Source: Vespula vulgaris (taxonomy: Eukaryota; Arthropoda; Insecta; Hymenoptera; Vespidae). Taken from it: a stretch of 64,000 nt of DNA. Positions 1 to 13,336 of the stretch are shown here, piece after piece. The notes under the pieces were generated by a model, which ran no database searches, was not told where the DNA came from, and saw only the letters and a program-made list of their open reading frames with translations. Every line of letters starts with the position of its first letter. The stretch's first letter is position 1. The position numbers were made by a program, and so were the translations under genes. The stretch covers positions 10,167,001 through 10,231,000 of the forward strand of contig NC_066589.1 of the NCBI RefSeq assembly GCF_905475345.1, in the 5' to 3' direction.

Positions 1-2945
1 GAGACCTTTCCTTGCCATCAACTTGTCTGCCAGATCGATTCGCGACGACGTCGTCGGGGGCTCGAAACTCGGAGATATAAGCGAGACGTTGCTTTACCAC
101 CTCGAGGAAAGTCGAATCGAGAGAAGACGTATGCGTCTCTATACGAGACGGCTTTAACGGCTCCCTTTTTCTTTCTTTATCGATAAAAGTCGATACGCGA
201 AAAGATCTACGCTACGCGTACAACATAGATCGATTACGTAAGAGGACCTTTTCTTCATTTCCCAGAGGATCCGTTACGTCTCTCCTCCTCCTCCTTCCGA
301 AGATCCTCTATATTTTTATCCTCGGACTAATGGCGATGCGGTCGATAATATAATAATTACGAGCTATCCATATCGATAACGAGAAATATAGTTAGAGATC
401 GATCTCTAGGCATGACCGCAGGGAGTCTTCCAGTTAGCTAATCGAAAATCTAAACGGTAGTATTAACTAAAGTATTGCCTAGAAAAATGACGTCATTTGA
501 AATCATTCGACTTTTCATTTTAACATTTTCAATGCGTTTCTCTAAGAGAACATCGTACGATGTCGTCTAATCTATCTACTCGTCCGTTCAAGTATCATTA
601 CCAATTTGTAATTTAGATATAACGTCTTGCTACGATTAAAAAGAAAACGTTTGGAAAGCGCACTGTGGTATATAGCCATTAGCTCGGCAGTAGTTGCGTT
701 TCATGGTTTAAATTTAGATAAATCGCAAGTAATACCGATTCTCCGGATCTCACCACGTACAGTGATGGCTGCGTACGGAAAGTCACGGATTAAAATAACA
801 TAATATAGGATATACAATGTAATGAGAATTAAGCGCGACTTTGTCTTGATCTATCCACAGCAAGAAGCATGGATTTTTTTTTAATATCTGTTTAAGAGAT
901 ACAAAACTATCTCGAAATAATGAACTGATATCATTTTTACCTAGATATAATTTGTCCTATAATCTGGGCACATAGTACATATGTATATGGATTTTATAAT
1001 CACTACATACATTTAATATATTTAACGTATAAACATATTGTGATAAATTAAGTGAAACTAATATATTTTTATAAACCATTTTTACTTCGTTGCATTAGGT
1101 ATTAATAAATCTAAAGTTGGAGATTTATGAGTTAAACAAGGTGATCGGAAATATGGACGAATATTTATGAATTAATTAATAAATTCATGCTTTCTAAATT
1201 ATCTAATTTCTAAGCGACCAGATAATCGACCTGCCGTTTTTGTTTTAAATGAACTTTAAGAATAAGTTAATTTTACAATTAAATCTCTTGATAGTATTAT
1301 TAAGATAAGTAAGATAATCGAGCGTAAAAAGATTAAATACCAGCATGCATCACATATATATTTTTACGAATTAATAGACATTTTTAAAAAATAAAAAATG
1401 CTCGCTAAAAATACTTTATCAAAATGTGCAACATACGGTATAATCTGAAAAATTATAAGTTAGTTACGTGTAATGTTATCAACTTGATAGACCTCAAATT
1501 TTTTATTACTCTTTCGATATCAACCGATATAGTTATATAAATACTCTCATTATCAAATAATGGAAAAATGAAAAATACTGGTGTTGGCGAATTCAACGAT
1601 GATTGTTTGCATCGAAATGGAAAATATATCAGTCATATAGGTAATATTTATTATAATCCAATTCAGAACATGCAATAAAAAAATTGTAAAAGCATACGGT
1701 ACAGCACGTTCACTTGACAGTGCCAGTATATAAATGAATTTTTATTTCTCATCTATTTCGATCACATATAAATTAGAACGAATAAATTAGAAAGCATGCG
1801 AGGAAGAAACGAGAATTAATATATTAATTGCTGAAAATTCTGAGCTAAAGATTATTAATTTATCATCTAGACTTACGAGTTATGATTCTACAAGTCTCTT
1901 TGTCTTTTATCAAATATTTTACTCGACTTTTTTCTATCAGTAGCAATGATTCTGTTAAGACTTTTCTTTTATCCATAAAATTGATTAATATTTTATTAAT
2001 TTTTCATCCAATAATAATCATAAAAATCTCGAACGATTCTTCTCAACTATATCTACAAATATCTATCTCAATTAGTCGATTATTAATTAAATGACTTGAC
2101 CCAATGAAACAAAACGATTCTATCATGAACTAATAAGAATAAACTTGTGCACGATAAGTAAAATAGATTACTCGTGAGTATATTCGTGCTCACGTGCTCG
2201 TCAATAATTTATTTAAATAATTAAATAACTCGTGACGATTCTCGGATCTTTTGTCCTTGGCACGATGAATACCGAAGGGACTTGAATTTGTTCACTCACT
2301 ACTTCAGAAGTTCTGCGATGACTCCAAAACACTCGTCCACTTTGTAGATCGAAGTTGAAAGAGGTTGATCCGTAGTAGAAATAAAATAAGTAGATATCGG
2401 AATAAGTTGAGATCATTTCCCGCGACGCATTGACTCTGATATCACTTATTAATTACGAAACGCTGAATTTAATTCGCAGATCTTTAGTGTTTATAGTCTC
2501 TACGAGTGTTAAAAAAAAAAAAAAAACTTTATGTAAAACACTGACTCTTTAACCGATTACTTGGCGCATAGTTGATTCAAGAATACGTGTTCCTACAAAT
2601 TAATTTATATTGGGAAACAACGGCACATTTAAACTAACAAACTAACAATCTTTCTAATTCGCGATTTTTGTATTTTTATTTCGCGACGTAATACTCGATT
2701 TATTAATCGCTTCACGCAATGATCGCAATTCGAAACAAAACAAATTCAATAATTATATATGATACCATAAAATAAACCAGTAGATATTTCCATGGATATG
2801 TACTTACACGTCAAAGTATTCGATAGAAATGAAGAGGTCTCTTTTCGTCCTTTGAAGGAGCACGAACATTCCATTGTTTTTATCGTCTGAATCATTTCCT
2901 GGAAATCCACAGCCAAATATTTATTTACATTATTCGCAATGCTAC

Positions 2946-2948
<3 letters not shown>

Positions 2949-2984
<36 letters not shown>
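2949..2984. repeat. (CT)n microsatellite
   Basis: Near-pure TC dinucleotide run of about 18 units. It produces a meaningless Glu-Arg repeat frame on the minus strand. Confidence 0.95.
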
Positions 2985-2988
<4 letters not shown>

Positions 2989-5196
2989 GCCTCATTCAAT
3001 ATCTTTAAATAGAGATAGACTTACTTTAGAATATGAAGAAGAAAAAGTATGTGTAAAAAAGGCTAACGTATTCTCCACTGTCTTCTTCCAATTCTTAGAA
3101 TTCTTCAAAATCTGAGAAATGTAAAGTCGTATTAGTAAAAGACAAAATTAAATGTATATGTATTATGTGTATACATATATCCATACGAATGTGTATGTAT
3201 AATATATGTATCTGTGAATATAAAAATTAAATATAATGCGAAATACGATCGATGACGACTAATTAATGAAAAGTTGTTGATTAGAATATCGATAAAAAGC
3301 GGGAGAATTATCGATATCGAGGAAATAAAAGTAGATATTTCGAGAAAAATATATGACGCAATAGTTCTCTGAGATATTCCTAGACGCCGATTTTATTTTC
3401 ACGAATATTTCTTAAGCGCATCGTCGCCTCGATTTGCGGATATTTACACGCGGAAATCGCATTTCAAGAAATCGATTGGTATATAGGCGGCAAAATGAAC
3501 GTAAGAAAAAATATGCTAATTACCTAAAATTAATAAGGATGGCAGAAATAAGTACCGTGTCGGCGACCACCAAACACAAAATGGCGTTGTGTCCACCGGC
3601 GAGATGGTTGAATAATTCGCGTGACGCATGCTCACTTCGTCACTTCGGATATATATTGTGTCCTAATAAATATATTAATCTTTCTACCTATTATCAAAAA
3701 ATAATACATATAAAATTTAAAAACAAAAAATCCATTAATAATTGTAGTAAGCAGTATCATGAAAATAAATTAATATTTTTTGACTAATTTATTAAAGTAA
3801 TTCCCGTCACATGCGGACGCAAACTCGTCGTTACAGCTACGTAGCTTCTCTTTGATTTTTATATCGCGAGTCAAAACAGATCTAATTATTAAATCGAATA
3901 ATTAAAAAACTTAACTCTATTTACTGTACATCTTTTTTTATAAATATTCTGACAGAAAATATTATTTTGTACAATTTTTACCTTTAAAAGTATTTAATAA
4001 TTTATAAATTATATAATCGAATAATCGAAAATATTCTTTGATCTGTACAAGAGGAAGGTAAAGCGACGAATACGCTGGAAGTAAATAACTTCGAACATAT
4101 AATATGTATCTATAATGATAGGAAAAAAAATTTGGCAACAACGACTCTGACTTACATATGTGTATACTATTGATCCATATAAATCAACACTCTGACCTAC
4201 ATATATAATTTCTTGGAAAATACCTGTTCTCAATACCAAGGTAGACGACAAAAAACTCTCGTTTATTTTCACACAGATGCTAGCACAAACGAGCAAATAC
4301 CCAACCTCGGCGACGCCGAAACGTTCTTAAATACTTTGTATCTATTTGTTTCCTCGACATATACTTTCCTTACATATACATATATTTATATACAAATCGA
4401 TAAATTCTTGGAAGAGTTCAGGTTTCTTATTTTAATGAGAGTTTGTACGTTGTTTATTTTCTTTTTTTCGAAAAGAGAAATAAAAGCATTGAGACGTAAG
4501 AGATGTATAATATTTTCTTGTCGGCTCGTCGTACGTTTATCGCGAATTATTAATGACAAAATATTCGCTTGTTCGTCATGAAAACTATTTAAAAAAGAAA
4601 TTGAATCATCGATAGGAAGACTTTCAGTCCGACACATGACAAAACGTTGTTTCGACAGAATGTCCTGATGAAGAGACGACAAAAAGACGAAGCTTTTAAA
4701 TTCTTACCGGCATAGAATACCAGTGCTATAAGTTCTCTCGTATTCTCTCTCGACAAAGAGGAACAATATCGTTTGCTCAAAGAGACACTTTTGTTCTTTT
4801 CAACTTTTTAAAACTGTCATACATTGGCAAATGCATCTAAATCGTCGCAAAATACCACTCATTTGCGATGTACACGAAAAAAAGAAAAAGAGAGAGAGAA
4901 AAACAAAGTTAAAAGGGAGAGAAGAGAAAAGGAAAAGGAATGAGAGGCTTGATAACTTGGACGAGGAGCTCGCAACAGAAGCATTGCCATCGGTTTGGGT
5001 CTGGCTGATTTTCTGCTTCGAATCGAGCATGTTCGTCCTTTTAGTGATCCCACTGGGGGGTGCGAGAGAACTCGACTCGAGCGACGTCTGGAAAAGCGAC
5101 GGTCCGAGGAGTCGGAGAGAAAGAGAGGGTTGCTGCGTAGGAAGAGGATCGTTTCAGGGTTGGTAGTGTCGATAGCAGAGATAGAGAGATAGATAG

Positions 5197-5222
5197 AGCG
5201 AGCGAGAGAGAGAGAGAGAGAG
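5197..5222. repeat. (GA)n microsatellite
   Basis: GA-rich run following GATA-like degenerate units. It marks the start of the purine/pyrimidine-biased cluster at 5.2-5.8 kb. Confidence 0.9.
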
Positions 5223-5466
5223 GGACTACGCGCGCGCTCGACGGAAGGGTGGAAATGGGGATGAGAGAGGGAGCGCCGGAGCGTGTAATTGAGTCCCGTG
5301 CACGATCGCTACTTTATCGACCCCCTTATGCTACTCCCTCCCCTTCGCCACCCTTTCGCCGTTGCTCCAGAATCCGCTGGAAACCACCACCACCACTAGT
5401 ATAACCAGTAGCGTGTTCGACCCTAGACGATCCACCCCCTATCGCCGAGCTCCGTCCCTACTAAAC

Positions 5467-5611
5467 CCTCTCCTTTCCTCTCCTCTCCTCTTCTCTCTTC
5501 TCCTCTCCTCTCCACTCCTCTCCTCCCTTCCCCTCTCCTCTCGTCTCCTCTCCTCTCCTCTCCTCTCCTCTTCTTTCCTCGTCGTTCTCTCTCTCTCTCT
5601 CTCTCTCTTCT
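5467..5611. repeat. CCTCT-type minisatellite and (CT)n
   Basis: About 110 bp of imperfect CTCCT/CTCTC units (5467-5578), followed after a short interruption by a pure (CT)n tract (5586-5611). The plus strand is almost entirely pyrimidine. Open frames across it on both strands encode only Ser/Leu/Pro or Arg/Glu/Gly runs and are artefacts. Confidence 0.95.
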
Positions 5612-8590
5612 CCAATGATACCAAGCGAGAGATAGTCGAATACCGAGAAGACAAGGACGAGAACGACGACGAGTGGAAGGGTGACTTCTTGAGAATCGAG
5701 AGCTAAAAGAAAGGGGCGGACTATGGAGGGGGAGGAAAGAGAAAGAGAAAGAGAGAAAGCTAGGAAGGAGTCTCTCGGCGTGTGTCAGCGTTCTGAAAAT
5801 TGATGAAAACGAGCTGCCGTTCTTCCGCGCGTCTACGAAAGCCATCGCGAAGATCAATTTCAAGACTCGAGACCGGAAGTCGCTTTAACTATCGTTCTTG
5901 TACCTCGATTTCCATCGACCGCTCGTTGAAAATCAAATTTATGATCCTCCACGCTATCTACGATGATTTGCGAAAGTTATGAAAGTTAAGTTAGCGAATT
6001 GTCTCTTGTCGATCCATAGAGGTGTCTTTCTTTTCGATAAAAGAGATTTAGAAAAAAAAGAGAAGAAGAGGAGAAATTCGATCGATAGACAAAACGAGTC
6101 GGACGAAGAGTAGCCTACGTTAGATCGTAAAATGTTGGAGCTTCATTGTCATTGTCGCACGCTCGTTATCATCGAAAGATTAACGAGACGAAAAGTGCAC
6201 GTCACGCGTAATGCACGTATGCACATACGAGTATAATGTATGTGAGTATATGTAAATGCGTATAGCGTAGATATATCGTTCCTCGTTACAGGAAAGAACG
6301 GAAAGAACGCGCGTTTTCTCGATGTTTCCGATTGCGAATTACAATGGGCTTGCAATTGTATCGCAATTTACCACATCCTCCAACGGAGAACGTCACGGAG
6401 GTACCTTCATCGTGCAACGTAATTACGGATCTACGGAGTTGCCTTTCCTGCGCGGTCGCAACAAGACGACGGCGCCCGACGAATGCACTCGAGTGCATCC
6501 CTCTATGCGCAAGACACAAGATATAACGTCTCCGTTTTCTCGCTCTTTATTCGACAATGATTTCGTTCTTTGTACGAGCTATCTGTAACATCCATCTTCC
6601 TGCATAATATAGGCGTAAGCTAGTTTTCTTCCTTATAATCCGACTCTCGAAGTAGCAGCCGAGAATAGTACGTGAAACTTTATTACCACTGGCCAAACCT
6701 TTCGATTCCATCGTAGATAGGCGTACGCGGTCATGTCTTTGCAATTAAATCGGTTATTAATTATCCTTTTCCGCGTTCGTAATCACCCATAAAATAGGCT
6801 CGCGGGAGCCAATAGAATATTGATGAGATCGTCGTTAACCGCGATCGCGGTGATATCCGTGGATTGCGTCTAACTAAAAATAAATTTCTTGTTCCTCGTG
6901 TCCAAGGAAGAAAGGAAAGGAGGTAGGGAGGAAGGAAGGAAAAAAGGACAGCGCCTCTTCTCCCTTCTCATCGAGCAAGGAGAAAGAGTAATCGAGAAAA
7001 GGAGCGAGAGAAAAGAAAGAGATTAAACCCTTCGGTCCCGCGAGATCCTTTAAGGCGGAGTACGCCTGACGCGCATAACAGAGAAATGATTTGATTAAAA
7101 TGTAAAGGAGAAAGCCGGAGAAGGAGGTCCTTCTGTTTGCGCATTTCACGGTCCGCCTGTAAAAAAGCGAGCTAGCGGGGCTAGCCGTTAGACAGATGGC
7201 AGTCGGCGCACTCAATGGCCTGAGAAATTGGATTGCGTTTAAACTCCCGCACGTTTTCAACTTCGAGGTGCAGATACCGGCTCGTGCACCAAGTCGGACC
7301 TTTTTATGGACGCTGAATCAAAGAGGCAGCCAATCCCAAGCCTAACGACTCTCCTCTCGTTTCTCCTTACTACGATTTCGCGAGTCGAACGCGTAAAAAC
7401 GCTTAAAAACCTCTTGATCCTTTCGCTCCGATTTTGTGAACGCTGCTCGACGGATCGTCGTCTGAAAAGAGATGCAAGCTACTTGGAAATAAGCGCACGC
7501 GTCATCTGGATTAGCGTTTCACGAAATAATGATAGAGAAAAGGAAGGAGAGAGAGAGAGAGATCGAATTGGTAGGATCACGCATGCCTCGAGCTAATCGC
7601 GAGTAAAACGACCGGAGGCAATTTTCGTTTCGTACAATGACCAATCAAACCGATGGAGCAAGCAATTTTCTGTGAGTAACGCTCCGCGCACGTTTTATGT
7701 ATCGCGCGTGACAAACCGTCACCTGTTCTCTCTTGCGTACCATCGACACGAATCGACTCGAAGAAAAATACAAAACCATTTTCAATAAGTACGATCAATG
7801 CTCCGAAACGTGTTAACGGATCTGCTGGCAGTAAATCTTAAAAGTAACGTTCAAAAATTACACGTTGCCCGTTAGCCGAGAATAAAGTAGAAAGATAAAT
7901 ACAGGAGGAAACGTTCGACAATGTCGTAAAATTCGACGGTGTGCGGCAGTCTCTCGTAAGAACGACGAGCGGCGTCGACATCGATGATTATATGCGTCAA
8001 GAACATCGTTATATACCGAGATATCTTCTTCCTTCAAAAAAATGATCCCACGGTGACCTATTCCGAAACTAATCGTAATGATTTTATCGTAAAAGTGATA
8101 TAAAAGTATTATTTCCGCGCTCGGTCCTTAACGATTGTCCCCACTTTAAAACGTACCGCTCGATACTCCGATAACGTCTATAAATCAGATCTCTTGATAG
8201 TCCTCGTGTCTTTCGAGAGAGCGTGGGCTTAAACACCGTTTAAATTATAAACTCTATTGGACTGGAAAGGGGAACGATTACTGCGAGACGTTGACCATAA
8301 ATTTCATCTAAATCAAAGAACAATAAGACCGATGGTAAAAGCGAGTCGCCTTTTGTCGCTCGAACGAAATTTCTTTTATATCGCAATAATTTTCATAGTA
8401 AAAATTCGTTCGATGTACCTAACTATGAAACGTCTCGCGTCCAATCGCTTTATTTTCTCTCAAAGTTTCTTCCACTCGAGAACAGCTTGAAACGAATCGG
8501 ATAACCGAGAGAAAGATACGGAGATAGAGAGAACAAACGTGAACGACTTTGGTCTAAAATCTTTCAAAGAGCAAGAAGGAAGATTCGAAT

Positions 8591-8627
8591 CAGAGAGAGA
8601 GGGGGGGAGGGAGGGAGAGAGAGAGAT
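8591..8627. repeat. GA / GGGA purine tract
   Basis: Purine-only tract on the plus strand mixing GA and GGGA units. Confidence 0.9.
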
Positions 8628-8938
8628 AGAGTCGTGTGGGTGAACGAGTCGAGATTCTACGGAGCGGATGGTGATGCAAACGCGTACAGGGAGGTTCTGA
8701 CGGGTGAACCACGTCGAAGCAAAGTGGGGAGATAAGGGCGAGTGGTAGGGATATCGAGAAAGGTGCTTGAGAAGGGGAGGAGAGGTACAAGCCTGGTGGC
8801 AGCAATCACCGTGAGTGGGCGACACGCGCTTCTCGTGGGTTATCAGCCTGATGAGGTACTTTCAACCCTCTCTTTTCCTCTCCTTCTCCTACTCCCTTTC
8901 GATGTCTCACGCTGCTGCTACATCGTCCGATGGAACGA

Positions 8939-8988
8939 GAGAAGGAGGGAGGGAGGGAGGGAGGGAGGAAGAGAGAGGGAGAGGAGTT
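8939..8988. repeat. (GGGA)n tetranucleotide repeat
   Basis: About 50 bp of GAGG/GGGA units with a purine-only plus strand. It overlaps spurious open frames with Gly-Arg-Glu runs. Confidence 0.9.
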
Positions 8989-9307
8989 TATGCTATACGT
9001 GAACTCTGCTTGCCGGATAGATCCAGGAACGACCGATGCTTCGCGACTCTTTTACACAAATTTTCTTTCCTTCGAGAAGAAGGTTATTGTAATTTCGTGT
9101 AACGCTCAACATCCATTCACGTTGAAAAATGACCGTATACGACGACGATAATGTAACGATAAGCTTGTCTCTTTGATTGGAGACTTCAATTTCTAAAATG
9201 AAAAAATAATATTTTATACAAAGAAGAATCGATAAAATCGTGAAATTCTCTCGTAGAAGCCGCGATTACTCGACTATTCACGAATGTCCGTTCGTCGGCG
9301 CGTGCGT

Positions 9308-9336
9308 TCGTTCGTTCGTTCGTTCGCTCGCTCGTG
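9308..9336. repeat. (GTTC)n / (GCTC)n tetranucleotide repeat
   Basis: Six or seven tandem TTCG/CTCG units, which generate Arg-Ser-Phe-Val runs in the overlapping frames. Confidence 0.9.
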
Positions 9337-12300
9337 CAGAGTTTCGCCATATGACGGTACCGATCGAGCTCGCTGGCTCGCTCGCTTACAGCAAGGGGCT
9401 GGTAATGATGGCAGGGATCACCGTATTCTGCCTTCGCGACATGTGGCGACGTCCTATAAGCCTGGACGCCAAAACGATTTCTATTAAAACAAACGTGACG
9501 ATTCTCGCTAGGAATCGAAACGAAATATGCGCATCGATTTCGATATACTTCGATCGTTTGAAACAAATAATTTGACGGATATTTGGTATCGTCGTCGTAA
9601 ATTCGGACATTCGTAGCGATCGAAGGTAGCAGAAAAGAGAGGAAAAAGTAAAGGAGGGTGGCTGTTGGGTTCGTCGAGTTCCAACCCCGTAACGAGCGTA
9701 CGTAATCGATGTGGCTTTTTTTAGGGGATGCACTCCGGATGGTATTTCGTGTAACGTGACGCGACTCGAACGAGATCGCATCGCTCCGTTCGGGCATGCG
9801 CGAACAAAGTATCGTAATAAAGTACAACGCTAATCGATCAAAATCAATTCTCATAGACGACGTTGTAAATTCCATCCGAATCCTCGAGTCACTTTTGACC
9901 ATCGCGCGTTTAAGGGGCTTGAAAAATATAGGTACGTAGGTACCTTATTTCTTCGAGCCGCTCGAAATGGCGAATCTACGATCTTCTCTTGCGTCTCGAT
10001 CGATCAAATCCTTAACGAAAGTCCGAGAATTCGATCGACGACGAGAATTTTGTCATCGGCCGAGCGACACGTTGTCCGTGTGTTCGTAGAAGAGAGAAAG
10101 GGATAGAATGGAGGACAAAACGAGACAGAGAGAACAGGGGGAGCAGGCGTAGCCAGAAGGATAGGCACGCGTGTGCGTGCGATCAGCAACGGTGATCAAT
10201 CACCTTCAAACTGCGGTCGTACAATGCATGTTGTGCCACCAGAATCTGCTCGCTCAAGAGCTATTGTTGCCACCCACGTTGTCCCTCTTCTGCTGCCCAC
10301 CTTTATCCGCCGATCCATCGTACCCATCCGAAGCAAAGTCGCTCGTAAATCGGGACCGTTCGGACTTTCGGCCCCGGCCTCGATTCGATAATATCGTTTT
10401 GTTTGAAAACGCATTTACGTGACGTCCCGAGGATCGAGTAACGCTTCAAAGATTTTCCTTCGACCGTTTCACGTTGGATATCTGAAGGGAAAAAGAAAAA
10501 AAAAGAAAGAAAAGGACCTCCCGTTAATACGAGAGACTTATTATTACCGTTTAAAAGCGATCAAGGTATTCGAACGTACAACGGGAAAGTCGCGAGTTGG
10601 TTAGAGCAATATATCGTAGGTACGTACCTATATCCGAAGCTCGAACAAGCGGATATAAATATGGGATAAAGGTTTTCGGGAGATAGAGCGAGCCTCCTCG
10701 AGCCCGAAGAACGGATTTGAAGGGTTGCTCTCTTGTACCGAAAGAATGGACATCGTAAAATCGGTAACGAATGTTCCTCTCTTTGCGACGGTATGGAATC
10801 AGCAAGAATTTTCGCGGAAGAGAAGGTTTCAGATCGATGTACCTAGGTACGACGATCCCCATCCGCCATCGAGCTAAAACGTTTAATCTCGGCAAAGAAT
10901 CTCCTACTTGAAAGGAAGCTTCCAAGTAAAACGGAGGAAGAGGAAGCTAAAGAGAGACTCGTACTAGAGAGAGGCGACTAAGGTGAGCTAGAAAGGAGAT
11001 AGCGATCGTCTCCGAAAGGAACAGATTCGTTAACGGTACGAAGGACGTCTGGTCTAGTCTAAAAAGGGAACTCAGGACGAGGGTGGTTCTGCGTCGTCGG
11101 GATGGATGCCGGGGGTGGCGCGCACGTATCGTTCGTACATCGTTCGGTTCGGCGAGAAGCGCGCAAGATCGTGGCGACGCGTGCCACTTGGCCGCGGTGT
11201 TATCGCGAGACACCAGGCAGGAGCCAGGCACTCGACCATGTCCAGACGTTACTTCTCGTCTTTTTTTAGTCTTTTTTCGACATCGGGATCCTCAGAGAAT
11301 CTTGGCTCCTCGAGAGCGAGTATCGTCTACGATACGCGGCCACTTTAACGATTAGACAAGAGAACGGCCGATGGCGACTAAATGCGTTTCTGGAAGGCGT
11401 CTCTCGAAGCGTCTCTCGGAGCTTCTCTAGAAGCCGTCGTCTCTCGAAGGAAGGAACTCTTCGTCTTCGAGGAAGAAACTTCTGATTGCGTTCGAGATCA
11501 TCGCTGAACATAAAAGTGACATCGGTAAAGGAGCGAGAGATAAAAAATAGATCGCATTATCTACCGACGGAGGGTAAAAAAAAGATATACGAGCATCCCG
11601 ATCGAAATAATATGCCGAGGACGTGTCCGGCCGCGGAACGGACCTCGCGCTTGACCACGAAACGAAGTACTTTTATGAGGGACGATTTATTTTCGAAACG
11701 ACGCGATCTGTCCGTGAAAGATGCGTCGCCTGGATCCGCGCGTACGATCTTTCGTATATGCCAATCGTATATAATATGCCTTTTCTCTCGTGTTTTCTCG
11801 TCTAACGTAATACCAAAGTACACGAGCGATTCGCCGCCTTCGCGCAGATTAGAATACCAAATTTTCCAAATTTCGAGTAATTCGCACTAGTCGTTCGCAT
11901 CGGCGAACGCGCCAAACTAACTAGACCATGAATAAAAGATGGGAAGAGGCAAGACGCGAACGAAAAAGCTACGATCTGTCTCTGGGTAGGTACCTACGTA
12001 TCCGAACGTATACATATTCATCGCGGTCGCTTTTCAAGAAGCTCGAAAAAAAATTCATTTTCTATTCTACGCTCTTGCAGATCCAGATCTCTTCGCATTG
12101 TAAACCCCCGTTTTAATATGCGCGTGTTTCATAGGAAATATATGGAAAATACTTTTTCTCCGGACTGCTTTCCTCGGACTCGTTCCTCTCGCATGAATCT
12201 CCTTCCAAAATCACCTCCGTGCCAGAGCTTCCGTCGTTCTATCCCATCGACGGAAGCGCGGATCGCGTTTAATGAAAAAGGAGCGAAATCTTTTCCGCGT

Positions 12301-12351
12301 TAACGCTATCTTACACTTCACGCGCGAGTGCCTGTTCACACAACGAATTTA

Positions 12352-12375
12352 CACGCGAATCACGTGGTTCGCGTG
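12352..12375. repeat. 24-bp near-perfect palindrome with central E-box
   Basis: Two CACGCGAA/TTCGCGTG arms flank a central CACGTG. Only one symmetrical position pair breaks the symmetry. CACGTG is the canonical E-box bound by bHLH factors, but functional use here is not shown. Confidence 0.8.
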
Positions 12376-12454
12376 CGTAAGAATAATTACACGTGGGCCG
12401 CGTATCGACTAGCGAGTACTTACACGTATACGCTTTTACCTGCGACGAGTGAAC

Positions 12455-12507
12455 GATATACGCCTAGCTGTGTTATCTACGGCTCGTAACACAGCTAGAC
12501 GTATATC
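12455..12507. repeat. Inverted repeat / hairpin, 21-bp arms
   Basis: The left arm at 12455-12475 is the reverse complement of the right arm at 12487-12507 at 20 of 21 positions, with an 11-base loop. Transcribed in either direction it would fold into one stable stem. Flanking bases do not extend the pairing. It could be a small hairpin RNA precursor, a remnant of a foldback element, or a chance structure. It is shorter than most insect pre-miRNAs. Confidence 0.8.
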
Positions 12508-12716
12508 TCATTGCCGGATTAAGAAATCTACAATTTGTAAAGAAACGATCGATTTCGTGCGATCCACGAGGAACATCGACGAGTGCCTCGGTGAATTCTT
12601 CGTTATAATCAAAAAAAAAGAAGCGAGTAAAGAAAAGAGAGATATACCTAAGGGAAAGAAAGAAAATAAAGATAAAACGAAAAAGCATTTAATCGAGATA
12701 CTTCTCGATCTCGTCG

Positions 12717-12781
12717 ATCCGTGGATCCATCGATCCGTCGATCCGTCGATCCGTCGATCCGTCGATCCGTCGATCCGTCGT
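12717..12781. repeat. 8-bp tandem repeat (CGATCCGT)n
   Basis: Six to seven copies of an octamer based on CGATCCGT, the first copies slightly diverged. There are no spacers, so it is a short satellite and not a CRISPR-like array. Confidence 0.95.
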
Positions 12782-13290
12782 TTCTCGCAAGGCACGAAGG
12801 AGGCAAGAAAAATCGATGCCACGGAAACCGATGGAGTCATAAAATCAATCATAACGGAAAGGTTATGGCCGATTTTATCGCGATAACTGCACGCCGCGCG
12901 AATATATATCCTCGTCCAGTTAGAGCTCGAATTCCGTATTAATTAGGCAGCGCGACAAGGCGAAATTATGGAGGTACGGTAGATTCATTAAACCTTTAAT
13001 AGTCGTTATAAAACCGGTGTTGTACGCTAAAGGAGGCGTCTACGTTCCGGACGCCTCTATTCAAAAAAGAGGAGAAAAAGAAAGTATTTTCGAAATAGTT
13101 TCCAACTTTCAAAGTACATTTTTTATATAAATATAGAAAAAGGCATAAGCAAGTGTAAGAAAAAAGATGGAATCTATCTCTTTGTCAGGCCCTGCGGAAT
13201 GGAAATTACTACGGATGTAGAATTTCGTCGGGGTGGCACGTAAAGAAGGGACATCGCGACGGGTGACTAGAATCACCTCGGCCCGTCGAT

Positions 13291-13336
13291 TCTCTCTCTC
13301 TCTCTCTCGAAAGAGAGAGAGAGAGAGAGAGAGAGA
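13291..13336. repeat. (TC)n-(GA)n inverted microsatellite
   Basis: A (TC)9 run is followed after a few bases by a (GA)n run, so the two arms are complementary and can form a foldback. The two polarities adjoin, unlike the single-polarity GA tracts elsewhere in the left arm. Confidence 0.95.

Noticed and set aside
5423..5863. 146-codon Arg/Glu/Gly frame and partners
   Set aside because: Produced by the CTCCT and CT repeats; no non-repetitive conserved part.
9186..9902. 238-codon minus-strand open frame, longest in the left arm
   Set aside because: Composition is Arg/Ser-rich and irregular, it crosses a TTCG repeat, overlapping frames on the other strand are nearly as long, and no domain or splice chain supports it.
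12717..12781. CRISPR-like direct repeats
   Set aside because: Contiguous 8-bp units without spacers in a eukaryotic genome; a simple satellite.
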